In this document: piece by piece, positions 1 to 7,804 of the stretch
Numbering within the stretch: the first letter of the stretch is position 1
Layout of the letters: each line of letters begins with the position of its first letter
DNA from: Castellaniella sp044508625
Lineage (GTDB): Bacteria > Pseudomonadota > Gammaproteobacteria > Burkholderiales > Burkholderiaceae_B
Assembly: GCA_044508625.1 (NCBI GenBank)
Contig: JBIQHJ010000012.1
Span: forward strand, 9,162-73,161
Direction: 5' to 3'
Length of the DNA: 64,000 nt
Translations under genes and position numbers: made by a program
Notes under the pieces: generated by a model
Databases searched by the model: none
What the model was told of the DNA's origin: nothing
The model's input: only the letters and a program-made list of their open reading frames with translations

Positions 1-2
1 GG

Positions 3-707
3 CTGATGGCGGGGGCCAAGCTCGGCGAGCAGCGGCTGGCCGCGGTGTTCGGCGTGACGCGCGAGCGCATCCGCAAGGTGCTGCTGCGCCTGGGCCACGA
101 GCGCCTGATCGAGACCTTTCCCAACCGCGGCGCCTATGTGGTCAATCCCAGCATAGAGGATGCGCGCGAGATCTACGAGGCGCGGCGCATCGTCGAGGGA
201 GGCATCGCCTGGCGGCTCGCCGAGTGCCTGAACGACGAGCAGAAAGCCTTGCTGCGCGCCCACTTCACGAGCGAGCGGCAGGCGCATCTCCACAACAGCC
301 GCGCGGATTCGGTGCGCCTTTCGGGGGAATTCCACATCCTGCTGGCGCGCATGTCGGGAAATGAATTCGTGATCCGCACCATGCAGGAGCTGGTCGCCCG
401 CACCTCCATGCTGGTGGCGTTCTTCGAGGACAGCAATGCGTCGGAGTGCGCGGTCGAGGAACACGAGGAAATCCTCCTCGCGCTGGAAAACCGCAATCCG
501 GCGGGGGCGGCGCATGCCATGATGGTGCATTTGGCGTTGATCGAGACGCGGCTGCATCCGCGCGCCGCGCCGCCGGGCAAGGCCGACCTGCTGCCCGCCC
601 TGAAGGAGGCCATCGACGCCTACCTCGCGCGGACGGCGGGCGCGGTTCGGGGCGCAAGGCCGCGGAGCGGCGGCCCGCGGCGCCGCAAGGCACCGGATTC
701 CCCCTGA
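3..707 (+). CDS. GntR-family regulator, FCD type (5' end outside window)
   Basis: DNA-binding transcriptional regulator of the FadR/FCD class. The reading frame opens inside the winged-helix domain (KLGEQRLAAVFGVTR, then a recognition helix and a PNRGAYVV wing), followed by an all-helical FCD ligand domain with His-containing segments (EFHILLARMSGN, EEHEEI). The Met at position 6 falls where relatives have a mid-domain residue before PG-x-KL-x-E, so the true start lies left of the window and this entry is partial. The C-terminus is a basic Arg/Gly/Pro-rich tail of about 25 residues. It ends one base before the racemase-like gene, so the two are probably co-transcribed and the regulator may respond to the racemase's substrate. 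Confidence 0.85.
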   Translation: MMAGAKLGEQRLAAVFGVTRERIRKVLLRLGHERLIETFPNRGAYVVNPSIEDAREIYEARRIVEGGIAWRLAECLNDEQKALLRAHFTSERQAHLHNSRADSVRLSGEFHILLARMSGNEFVIRTMQELVARTSMLVAFFEDSNASECAVEEHEEILLALENRNPAGAAHAMMVHLALIETRLHPRAAPPGKADLLPALKEAIDAYLARTAGAVRGARPRSGGPRRRKAPDSP

Positions 708-708
708 C

Positions 709-1527
709 ATGGCCATCCTGCTGCTGAATCCGAACACATCGGCCGACATGACCGCGCACATCGTCCGCGAGGCGGGCCGGCATTGCGGGGCGGATGTGGA
801 ACTGATCTCCGCCACGGCCCGCTTCGGCGGCGAGGTCATCGCGTCGCGCGCATCCTATGCGATCGCCGCCCATGCCGTGCTGGATACCTATGCACGGCAT
901 GCGGGGAAGGCCGATGCCGTCGTGATCGCATGTTTTGGCGATCCCGGCCTGGAGGCCCTGCGCGAGCTCGCCGCGATGCCGGTCGTGGGCTTGCTGGAAT
1001 CGGCGATCTCCGCGGCGGCGGATGCCGGGCGCCCCTTCGGGATCGTCACCGCGGGGCCGGCCTGGGGGCCGATGCTCGAGGAACGCATCCGCGCGGGCGC
1101 CTGCGCGGGGCTTTCGCGGGGGGTGTTCGCCATCCGCGCGACGGGATTGGACCTTACCCGCGATCCCGCGCGCTTTGCCGGCGCCTTGCAGGAGGCCGTC
1201 GACGCGGCGGTGGCGGCGGGGGCCGGCGCCGTGATCCTGGGAGGATCCGCCCTGGCGGGCTTCGGGCCGCGCCTTTCCACGCACGTTCCGCTGATCGATC
1301 CCCTCGAGGCCGCGATGGCCGAGACCCGCCGGCTCCTGGACGCGCCTTTGTCCGCGCCCGCCGCGGCCGCAGCCGCGCCCACCGCGTCCACCGCGTCCAC
1401 CGCGTCCACCGCGTCCACCGCGCCCACCGCGTCCACCGCGCCCGACACGTCCGACACGCCGCAGATCGCGTACCGCGGCGTGGCGCCGGAACTGGCCGCG
1501 TTGCTGGGGCAGCCGGCGTCGGTGTGA
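709..1527 (+). CDS. Asp/Glu/hydantoin racemase family protein with repeat-bearing C-terminus
   Basis: 272 residues. The N-terminal NPNTS motif and IACFGDPG (Cys75) are typical of the hydantoin/allantoin racemase branch, which uses two cysteines as acid/base pair. At the second position, where relatives have LGC, this protein reads LGGS (Gly179), so the canonical second cysteine is absent. It may be a lyase-like or non-racemising member, or use another residue. After about residue 220 comes a low-complexity Ala/Thr/Ser tail made by 9-bp DNA repeats, then a conserved-looking tail (YRGVAPELAALLGQP). It lies one base after the GntR gene. Racemase family is secure; the activity is not. Confidence 0.8.
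   Translation: MAILLLNPNTSADMTAHIVREAGRHCGADVELISATARFGGEVIASRASYAIAAHAVLDTYARHAGKADAVVIACFGDPGLEALRELAAMPVVGLLESAISAAADAGRPFGIVTAGPAWGPMLEERIRAGACAGLSRGVFAIRATGLDLTRDPARFAGALQEAVDAAVAAGAGAVILGGSALAGFGPRLSTHVPLIDPLEAAMAETRRLLDAPLSAPAAAAAAPTASTASTASTASTAPTASTAPDTSDTPQIAYRGVAPELAALLGQPASV
1372..1461 (+). repeat. 9-bp tandem repeat (ACCGCGTCC) inside a CDS
   Basis: About ten 9-bp units. Seven run from 1381 to 1443 as ACCGCGTCC or ACCGCGCCC, with degenerate units on each side (GCCGCGCCC at 1372, GACACGTCC and GACACGCCG after 1443). Each unit encodes Thr-Ala-Ser or Thr-Ala-Pro, so gain or loss of units keeps frame and only changes the length of the racemase-like protein's linker. Confidence 0.9.
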
Positions 1528-1591
1528 CGAATTGGCCCAATTGCCTTGTGGCGGGCCGGCCCGTAAGCTGGTGGCTCGGTGGCTTAGGCCT

Positions 1592-3103
1592 CTATCCGCT
1601 ATCCCCGCCCGTGCGGTTCCCCGGCCCCACGCGTTTCGGGTTGCTCAGCGCCAGTTTCAGGTTCAGCAGGGTGTCGATGAGGGCGCACAGGGCGGGTTGC
1701 TGCGCCTCGGAAAAGCTGCCGCGCTGGATGTCGGCGATGAGGCCGGACAGGGCGGGTGCGGGGGGTTCGAGTCCGAGGCTGCGGTAGAACGCCGCGATCG
1801 CCTGACCTTGTGCGGCGAGGATGGGTTCGCCGATTTCCAGTTCCCGCGCGGCGATGTCCATGGCGTTGGCGATCATGCGGGCGTCGTAGTGCCGCTCGGG
1901 CGGCAGGATGGGCAGTATCTCGCGCAGCAGCAGCGATCGGGCCGTCCGCAGCAGCGAGGATCCGTCCGGCAGGTCGGGCGGTATGCTCTCCGATACGACA
2001 CCCCTGTGCTCGTCAATCCGAGGGGCGGATCCGCCAGCCGCCTCGGGAATGACGATCTCCATCGACGCCAGGAACGAGCGCAGGTGGCTCATCAGGTCTT
2101 GCTGGATTTCCGGCAGTATGCGTCCGGTCAGGGCGAGTTCCAGGGATTCCTGCTGGCCCGAGCGGTGGCGGTGGGATTGCTCCAGCGCCACGGTGGCCCA
2201 TCGCACGCAGGCCATGAGTTCCCAGTAGGCGACCCGCCGCGGGTCGATGCGGCGGCCGGAGAGGCTTTCGTAGCCCGCGAACAGGTCGGCCTTGTCGCCG
2301 ACGCCGCCGGCTTCGCGCTCGGGGTGTCCAAAGCGCCAGCATCGCGCGCACATCCAGCCCAGGTCCTCGTAGGGGTCGCTCCACGAGGCGAATTCCCAGT
2401 CCAGGATCGCCGTCAGTTCGCCATCGTCCACCAGGTAGTTTCCGGTACGGAAATCGCCGTGGCAGAGGACCCATGCCTGGTCCCGAGGGATGTGCCTGCC
2501 CAGGTGCCAGAGGCCCAGTTCGATGGCGGGATGGGACTCGCCGAGCCGCCGCAGGGTCTGGCCGCATTCCTGGATGCGCCGCTGGGCCGGGCACGTGCCG
2601 GGCTGCGGGAGGAAGGGCAGGGTGCCGGGGGAATGCTCGACCCGGTGCAGCAGGGCGAGGTTGCGGCCGAGCTGGAACATCAAGGATTTGCGCTGCTCGG
2701 CGCTGAGGGCGCCGTCCTTGACGAGACCGCGGGCCGCGGCGTTGCCGGGGACGCGGTCCATGACGTAGAACTCGCCGCCCAGCGGATTGGGGCCGGGGCA
2801 GAGCCAGAGAGGGCGCGGCGTGCGGACGCCGCTATGGTGCGCAATCCGCAGCACCTCGAATTCCTGCGCGCGGCCGAGGCTCGCGGACAGCGAGGCGGGC
2901 GCGTTGCAGCGCACGACGAAATGCCGTTCGCCGGCCATCGTGCCGCCCGCCATGCGCACGCTCAGGCCGTGGTTTTCCTGTACGGCGCCCCCCGAGAGCT
3001 GCCGGAAGTCCAGCGCCTCGATGGCGTGCGCGCCCGTCTGCGCCTGGATGAATCCCAGCAGGTAGCCGAGTTTCCGCGAATCCGGGGTTCCCTCGCCGTG
3101 CAT
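1592..3103 (-). CDS. APH-family acyl-CoA kinase-like protein fused to a DUF6285/LvaB-like domain
   Basis: Aminoglycoside-phosphotransferase-fold protein, 503 residues. The start at 3103 is chosen because AGGAGG lies just upstream. The kinase domain covers about residues 10-360, with the Brenner motif HGDFRTGN near residue 215 and the metal-binding DWE near 235. A second helical domain at about 385-495 (from LLRTARSLLL) resembles DUF6285, the small LvaB partner of the Pseudomonas 4-hydroxyacyl-CoA kinase LvaA; this match is from memory. Such kinases phosphorylate the 4-hydroxyl of acyl-CoAs, and a partner acyl-CoA dehydrogenase then eliminates phosphate. An SDR and that type of dehydrogenase lie upstream in the same operon, which supports this over antibiotic resistance. 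Confidence 0.75.
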   Translation of the reverse strand: MHGEGTPDSRKLGYLLGFIQAQTGAHAIEALDFRQLSGGAVQENHGLSVRMAGGTMAGERHFVVRCNAPASLSASLGRAQEFEVLRIAHHSGVRTPRPLWLCPGPNPLGGEFYVMDRVPGNAAARGLVKDGALSAEQRKSLMFQLGRNLALLHRVEHSPGTLPFLPQPGTCPAQRRIQECGQTLRRLGESHPAIELGLWHLGRHIPRDQAWVLCHGDFRTGNYLVDDGELTAILDWEFASWSDPYEDLGWMCARCWRFGHPEREAGGVGDKADLFAGYESLSGRRIDPRRVAYWELMACVRWATVALEQSHRHRSGQQESLELALTGRILPEIQQDLMSHLRSFLASMEIVIPEAAGGSAPRIDEHRGVVSESIPPDLPDGSSLLRTARSLLLREILPILPPERHYDARMIANAMDIAARELEIGEPILAAQGQAIAAFYRSLGLEPPAPALSGLIADIQRGSFSEAQQPALCALIDTLLNLKLALSNPKRVGPGNRTGGDSG

Positions 3104-3147
3104 GTGTCCTCCTTTCGTTCCCTTGCCCGCCATGTCCCGGCCTCGCC

Positions 3148-3915
3148 TCACAGGCTCGATTGCAGGTGGCCGCCGTCGACGACCAGGGTGCTGCCCGTCA
3201 TGAAGGCGCTGTCGTCGCTCGCGAGCAGCAGCAGCGGCGCGCGCAGGTCCTGCGCCAGCCCGAGCCTGCGCATGGGGATCCGGCGCAGCATGGTCTTGCC
3301 GGCGTCAGACTCGAAGAACGCCGCGTTCAGCGGGGTGTTGATGTATCCGGGGGCGAGCGCGTTCACGCGGATGCCATGCCGGGCCCATTCGAGCGCGAGG
3401 CAGCGCGTCATCTGCTCGAGCCCCGCCTTGGCCACGGCGTAGGGCATGACGGCGCCCGCCACCCGGTGCCCGAGTATCGAGGTGATGTTGATGATGGCGC
3501 CGGGCTTGTTGGCCTCGATCAGGCGCCGCGCGGCCTCGCGGGCGACGAGCCAGCAGCCGGTGAGATTGGTGCCGATGACCTGGTTCCAGTCCTCCGGCGA
3601 CACGTCCAGGGCCGCGCGGGTCAGCGCCACCCCGGCGTTGCAGACGATCACATCGGCCACTGCGCCGGATTGCCCGATCGCCTCGAAGCCGGCCCGCACG
3701 CTGGCGGGGTCCGACACGTCCATGGCCACGGCCCGCGCGGCGCCGCCTTTTTCCTCGATGCCGCGGACGAGGGCGTGCAGCGGCTCGCGGCGCCGCGCCG
3801 CCAGGATGACGGATGCGCCGCTTTCGGCCAGCATGCGGGCGAAGGCGGCCCCCAGGCCTCCCGAGGCCCCCGTCACCAGGGCGGTTTTTCCTTTCAGGTC
3901 GTATGTGCTCTGCAT
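3148..3915 (-). CDS. SDR-family oxidoreductase
   Basis: Classical short-chain dehydrogenase/reductase, 255 residues. It has the Rossmann motif TGASGGLG (about residues 15-22), CNAG in place of NNAG, the catalytic Ser in NITS and the Tyr-x-x-x-Lys pair in MPYAVAKAG. It ends with the usual GG-containing C-terminal loop. It lies 44 bases before the kinase gene and 57 bases after the acyl-CoA dehydrogenase gene. By analogy with LvaD it could reduce a 4-keto-acyl-CoA to the 4-hydroxy form that the kinase uses. A 3-hydroxyacyl-CoA role is the alternative, and the sequence alone does not decide. Confidence 0.85.
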   Translation of the reverse strand: MQSTYDLKGKTALVTGASGGLGAAFARMLAESGASVILAARRREPLHALVRGIEEKGGAARAVAMDVSDPASVRAGFEAIGQSGAVADVIVCNAGVALTRAALDVSPEDWNQVIGTNLTGCWLVAREAARRLIEANKPGAIINITSILGHRVAGAVMPYAVAKAGLEQMTRCLALEWARHGIRVNALAPGYINTPLNAAFFESDAGKTMLRRIPMRRLGLAQDLRAPLLLLASDDSAFMTGSTLVVDGGHLQSSL

Positions 3916-3972
3916 GGCGTTCCCCAGGCCCGCCGCGGAACCGGCGGGCGCGTTTTCAATCGGCGGGCGAGG

Positions 3973-5160
3973 TCAATGCTGCCTGGCTTCGACGGCGCGC
4001 TTGATCTTTCTCGCGAGGGACCACTTGTGGACCTCGGTGGGGCCATCGTATATCCGGAAGGCCCGGGTCTCGCGAAATATCTGCTCCACCACCGAGTCCC
4101 GGGAGAGGCCCATGCCGCCCATGGCCTGGACGCAGCGATCGGACACCCGGAACAGCGCGTCGGATACGGTCGCCTTGGTCATGGAGCTCTCGGTGATGGC
4201 CATGCTGCCCGTGTCCAGCTCGCGGGCGCACCAGTCGATCATCAGGGCCGCCTGCTGCAGGTCGATCTGGTTGTCGGCGAGCATGAAGCCCACGGCCTCG
4301 TGATCGATCAGCGCCTTGCCGAAGGCCCGGCGCGTCACCGCGTACCGGCAGGCGATCTCGTGGGCCCGGACGGCCGAGCCGAACCATCGCATGCAATGCG
4401 AGAGCCGCGCCGGCGAGAGCCTGACCTGGGCATAGCGGAATCCCTCGTTGACCTTGCCCAGCACGTTCTCGGCGGGCACGCGCAGGTCCTCGATCGTGAC
4501 CGCCGCGTGGCCGCCCGGCATGGAGCTGTCGATGGTGTCGATCAGGTAGTCGATGCGGATCGCCGGATGGGGCAGGTCGACGAGGAACATCGTGGCCTGC
4601 ACGGTGTCCGCCGCGCCGGTGCGGGCCATGATGATGCCGACCTCGGCGCCTTCGGCCCCGGTGATGAAGGCCTTGCGGCCGTTGATGACCCACTCGCCGC
4701 CCTCCTGCCTCGCGCTCGTCTGCAGCATCGAGGGGTCGGAGCCGGCGCCGCCCTCGTTCGCCGGCTCGGTCATGAAGAACGCCGAGCGGGCCTCGCCGGC
4801 CACGATCTTTTCCAGGAAATGCCGCTTTTGCTCGGGATTGGCGACCTTGCCCAGCAGGTACATATTGCCTTCGTCCGGCGCCATGGTGTTGAGGGCGACG
4901 GGCCCCAGGGTCGAGAGGCCCGAGCGCTTGAGGATGGCCGCCGTCTCGAGCTGGGTCATGTGCGTGCCGTCGGGCAGGATGTGCGGCGTCATCAGCCCCG
5001 CCTCGCGGGCCTTGCCGCGGAGCTCGGCGGTGAGGCTCTGGTCCGGACCGTGCCGGGTGCGGCGCAGGTCTTTCTCGTAGGGGATCACGACCTCGCGGAC
5101 GAAGGCCTCGACGCGCTCGCCCACGGCTCGGCTGCGCTCGGACGGGTAGGGGGTGAACAT
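3973..5160 (-). CDS. Acyl-CoA dehydrogenase, ACAD10/11-like
   Basis: Flavin acyl-CoA dehydrogenase of about 395 residues. The start at 5160 (MFTPYPSE) is preferred because AGGAAG precedes it; another ATG at 5187 would add nine residues. The FAD/substrate region includes FFMTEPANEGGAGSDPS, and the C-terminal signature is YDGPTEVHKWSLARKIKR, which resembles ACAD10/ACAD11 and bacterial LvaC rather than ordinary fatty-acyl dehydrogenases. In ACAD11 a phosphotransferase domain and this dehydrogenase domain are fused and turn 4-hydroxyacyl-CoA into enoyl-CoA through a phospho intermediate. Here the two activities are separate genes in one operon with the SDR between them. Assignment to that chemistry is an inference from context. 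Confidence 0.85.
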   Translation of the reverse strand: MFTPYPSERSRAVGERVEAFVREVVIPYEKDLRRTRHGPDQSLTAELRGKAREAGLMTPHILPDGTHMTQLETAAILKRSGLSTLGPVALNTMAPDEGNMYLLGKVANPEQKRHFLEKIVAGEARSAFFMTEPANEGGAGSDPSMLQTSARQEGGEWVINGRKAFITGAEGAEVGIIMARTGAADTVQATMFLVDLPHPAIRIDYLIDTIDSSMPGGHAAVTIEDLRVPAENVLGKVNEGFRYAQVRLSPARLSHCMRWFGSAVRAHEIACRYAVTRRAFGKALIDHEAVGFMLADNQIDLQQAALMIDWCARELDTGSMAITESSMTKATVSDALFRVSDRCVQAMGGMGLSRDSVVEQIFRETRAFRIYDGPTEVHKWSLARKIKRAVEARQH

Positions 5161-5194
5161 GCTTGCTGCTTCCTTGTGAAGGGCCATGGGGAAT

Positions 5195-6007
5195 TCAACT
5201 CTTGTAGCTGGCCGCCATGCCCGCGCGGACGTCCATCTGGATGCCGTAGCTGGGGAATGGATAGCGCAGGCCGTTCTGGGAAAGCGCGCGCATCCCGTTC
5301 AGGGCCGTGGAGATGTCCTGCGTGGTGAGCGCCATCAGCATCTCCTCGTCGAGCACGCCGCCGTAGCGCCGCTCCGCGAAACAGGGGATGGACAGGCTGG
5401 GCTCGCGGGTCTTGAGCGCCCGGCCCCAGGAGTCGGCACAGGACGATTCGCCCACCACGCCCCACTGGAAGTTGCGGTAGTTGCGCCATTGCAGGCCGTT
5501 GATGAAATAGATCATCGCGCCCGGGGTCGCATAGAACAGCGCGATGTCCGGCGTGCCCAGCGCCTCGTCGGGGTTTCCCGACCACTTGCGCAAGGGGGCG
5601 ACGACCAGCGCCTGGTAGGTCCCGAGCGGAACCCGGTGCATGGCCGACTGGTGCCGGGTGGCGTCCTCGGTCGTCTCGAACCAGACGCCCTTCATGTGCT
5701 CGCCGGTGTGCCATTCGGGGTTGTCCTTGCCCAGGCCCACCACGAAGCGGCACTGGTCGCCGATGAGGTCGTCGGCCGTGACGCCCACGGTCCACCCCAG
5801 GCGGGTGGCCTGGCCCACGATCTGGTCCATGGTGTGGATGCTCTTTGGCCGCCGGACCCGCGGGATCGACTCCATGTCCTCCACGGACCTGAGCAGCTTC
5901 ATGCCGATGGGGGGAACCTTCAGCTTGAGCATGCCCTCCAGTTCGGCGGCCAATTCCGCCAGCGTCCTCGTCTCGACTGCCTTCACCCCTGGTTTTTTGT
6001 CTGTCAT
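5195..6007 (-). CDS. DUF169-like protein
   Basis: 270 residues, soluble, without signal peptide. The opening (LEGMLKLKVPPIGMKLL) and the spaced glycine-rich segments (CRFVVGLGKD, LFYATPGAMIYFINGLQWR, SSCADSWGRAL) resemble the DUF169 family, whose function is unknown. Cysteines occur at the positions where such proteins often conserve them. It is the first gene of the leftward operon, read from the divergent promoter region at 6008-6138, so it is likely made together with the acyl-CoA dehydrogenase, SDR and kinase. A role in handling the pathway's acid or CoA intermediate is possible but unsupported. The family call is from memory of motif style. Confidence 0.6.
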   Translation of the reverse strand: MTDKKPGVKAVETRTLAELAAELEGMLKLKVPPIGMKLLRSVEDMESIPRVRRPKSIHTMDQIVGQATRLGWTVGVTADDLIGDQCRFVVGLGKDNPEWHTGEHMKGVWFETTEDATRHQSAMHRVPLGTYQALVVAPLRKWSGNPDEALGTPDIALFYATPGAMIYFINGLQWRNYRNFQWGVVGESSCADSWGRALKTREPSLSIPCFAERRYGGVLDEEMLMALTTQDISTALNGMRALSQNGLRYPFPSYGIQMDVRAGMAASYKS

Positions 6008-6030
6008 GATGCGGATCCCTGTCGCTTGAT

Positions 6031-6051
6031 TTGTACTACAATTTTGTAGTA
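6031..6051. promoter_or_regulatory. Overlapping palindromes in divergent promoter region
   Basis: TTGTACTACAA at 6031-6041 is a perfect palindrome around one base and fits the FadR-type GntR operator form T-n-GT-n3-AC-n-A. It overlaps TACTACAA-TT-TTGTAGTA at 6034-6051, an 8-2-8 inverted repeat. The sites lie between the DUF169 gene and the TRAP operon, both transcribed away from here. A GntR/FCD regulator in the window (genes at 3 or 21114) is a plausible binder. The AT-rich stretch stands out in very GC-rich DNA. Confidence 0.7.
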
Positions 6052-6138
6052 TAAAGTTTACGGATAATTCTGGCCGATGTGAAGTGCTCTCGGCAAAGAT
6101 TGTTCGAAATGAACGAATAAAGCATCCAGGAGACAGAC

Positions 6139-7170
6139 ATGATTACTCTAGGCAAGGTGGTTCCGAGGAAATTCTGGTCGGTGCTGACGCTCGTGGCGGC
6201 GTCCTCGCTGGTCGCGATGCCCGCGCACAGCAAGACGGTGCTCAACGCGGCGTTCTACCAGCCGGCGGGCAACCCGATCGTCGAGCTCGCCCGCGACGCG
6301 CTCAACCAGATCGAAAAGGAAACCGAGGGGCGCGTGTCCTTCAAGGTGTTCCCGAGCTCGACGCTCGTGCCCACCAAGGAAATGGGCGCCGCCGTGGACG
6401 AGGGCACCGCCTTCATGGCGGTCTGGTACATGCCGTACCTGTCCAAGACCATCCCCGTGTTCGACATCGAGACAGTCCCCGTCTGGACGGCCGGCACCTG
6501 TGACGCCATCGTCAAGACCTACGAAAACGGCCTGAACGACCTCTACAGCAAGGCGCTCGCGCGCCAGAGCATGCCCAATGTCCGGGTCGCGGGCGTCTCG
6601 ATGTGCCTGCCCCGCGTGCTGGGCACGACCAACAAGCAGGTCAAGGTGCCCGAGGACGTCAAGGGGCTGCGCATCCGCAGCGTGGCCGCCGAGGCCGACA
6701 TGTTCAGCAGCATCGGCGCCAACCCCGTGAACATGACCAACGACCAGGTCTATGAGGCGCTGTCGCGCGGCATCATCGACGGGATGACGAACGCGTTCAA
6801 CGTCATGGACGAGCGCCGCGACCTCGAGATGATCAAGTACGTCACCAACACGGACCTGACCTGGGTCCTGATGCACGTGATCTACAACGAAAAGATGCTG
6901 GAAAAGCTCGACCCCAAGGATCGCGAGACCGTCAGGGCCGGGATGAAGAAAGTCGCGGACCACGTGCGCAACGGCCTGCAAGAGCGCTCGGACAAGTCCG
7001 TGGCCGAGGCGCCGGGCAAGTACAACGTGACCATCTACCAGCCGACCGAGGCCGAGCGCAAGCTGTGGCTGCACGCGGCGGACAAGACGCGCCATGAGTT
7101 CGAGGCCAAGGCGGAAAAAGATCCCCTGATCAAGGAAGGCCTGTCCTACGTCCACAAGTACAACCCCTGA
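6139..7170 (+). CDS. dctP: TRAP transporter solute-binding protein (DctP type)
   Basis: Periplasmic binding protein of a tripartite ATP-independent transporter, 343 residues. It has an N-terminal signal peptide (hydrophobic LTLVAASSLVA, cleavage near PAHSK). The fold shows the family's NPIVELARDAL start and a KVPEDVKGLRIRS segment containing the conserved Arg that usually grips a carboxylate ligand. AGGAGACAG sits just before the start codon. It is the first gene of a long rightward operon. A carboxylic acid, possibly aromatic or keto, is the expected ligand given the CoA and UbiD enzymes downstream; the exact ligand cannot be read. Confidence 0.92.
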   Translation: MITLGKVVPRKFWSVLTLVAASSLVAMPAHSKTVLNAAFYQPAGNPIVELARDALNQIEKETEGRVSFKVFPSSTLVPTKEMGAAVDEGTAFMAVWYMPYLSKTIPVFDIETVPVWTAGTCDAIVKTYENGLNDLYSKALARQSMPNVRVAGVSMCLPRVLGTTNKQVKVPEDVKGLRIRSVAAEADMFSSIGANPVNMTNDQVYEALSRGIIDGMTNAFNVMDERRDLEMIKYVTNTDLTWVLMHVIYNEKMLEKLDPKDRETVRAGMKKVADHVRNGLQERSDKSVAEAPGKYNVTIYQPTEAERKLWLHAADKTRHEFEAKAEKDPLIKEGLSYVHKYNP

Positions 7171-7200
7171 GGCGCGCGGGGCCCATCGTGGGGATGGGCG

Positions 7201-7225
7201 GCGCCGGCCGTGGGGCGGCCGGCGC
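7201..7225 (+). promoter_or_regulatory. Stem-loop between TRAP binding-protein and permease genes
   Basis: GCGCCGGCCG-TGGGG-CGGCCGGCGC forms a perfect 10-bp stem with a five-base loop, without a following U-run. In binding-protein operons such intergenic hairpins often protect the upstream mRNA and lower downstream expression, giving more binding protein than permease. That role is inferred. Confidence 0.75.
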
Positions 7226-7247
7226 GGGGTGAAACATGGAGACAATC

Positions 7248-7754
7248 ATGCGGTCGGATTCTGCGGAAGAACACGTTTTTTTCAGATGGGTTGATAGAGT
7301 CGTTTCCCTGTTCGAGTATCTGGCCCTGCTGGCGCTGTGGGGGATGGCGTTCCTGCTGCTGTACGACATCGTCGTGCGCTACGTCTTCGATCGCTCGTCG
7401 GACTGGTCGCTCGACGTCGTCCAGCTCGTCCAGGTGACGCTCGCCTTCGCCGCCGCCACCCCGGTCCTCAGGGCCGGCGGGCACATCAATATGGAGGCCC
7501 TGCCGGCCGCCTTGAGTCCGCGCACCCGGCTCGGGCTCGAGATGGTCGCCAACGCCATCTGCGCCCTGGGCTGCCTGTGCATGGTGGTCGTCACGTGGCG
7601 GACCTTCGTCCGCAGCTACGAGATGTCCGAGCTCGCCTATGCGGTCGCGATTCCCCTGTCCCCCTGGAAATTGTTCATCGTGGTGAGCTTTTTCCTCCTG
7701 GCGCTGCAGTTCTTCAGGTCCTTCGTCGGCAACCTGAAGGACCGGGCCGCCTGA
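7248..7754 (+). CDS. dctQ: TRAP transporter small permease (DctQ type)
   Basis: Small four-helix membrane subunit of the TRAP importer, about 168 residues. Hydrophobic segments include VVSLFEYLALLALWGMAFLLL near the start and LFIVVSFFLLALQFF near the end. The start at 7248 (MRSDSAEE) is preferred because GGAGAC lies just upstream; an ATG at 7236 would add four residues. It sits between the binding protein and the large permease in the usual order, and pairs with the large subunit in the inner membrane. Confidence 0.88.
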   Translation: MRSDSAEEHVFFRWVDRVVSLFEYLALLALWGMAFLLLYDIVVRYVFDRSSDWSLDVVQLVQVTLAFAAATPVLRAGGHINMEALPAALSPRTRLGLEMVANAICALGCLCMVVVTWRTFVRSYEMSELAYAVAIPLSPWKLFIVVSFFLLALQFFRSFVGNLKDRAA

Positions 7755-7804
7755 GCGGCGCCGTCCGCGTTTGTGAATCGCTCTCGAATTCCAGAGGAAA
7801 CGAC

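Noticed and set aside
1381..1443. CRISPR-like array
   Set aside because: Units are contiguous 9-bp repeats with no spacers, and in-frame within a CDS.
1592..3103. Aminoglycoside resistance gene
   Set aside because: Operon context with acyl-CoA enzymes and the C-terminal extra domain fit acyl-CoA kinases of the LvaA/ACAD11 type.
1532..3442. Long plus-strand ORF of 636 codons
   Set aside because: Opposite strand of the kinase and SDR genes, with composition typical of GC-rich antisense frames and no recognisable domains.
6255..6515. Minus-strand ORF inside the TRAP binding-protein gene
   Set aside because: Fully within a well-supported gene, no features.
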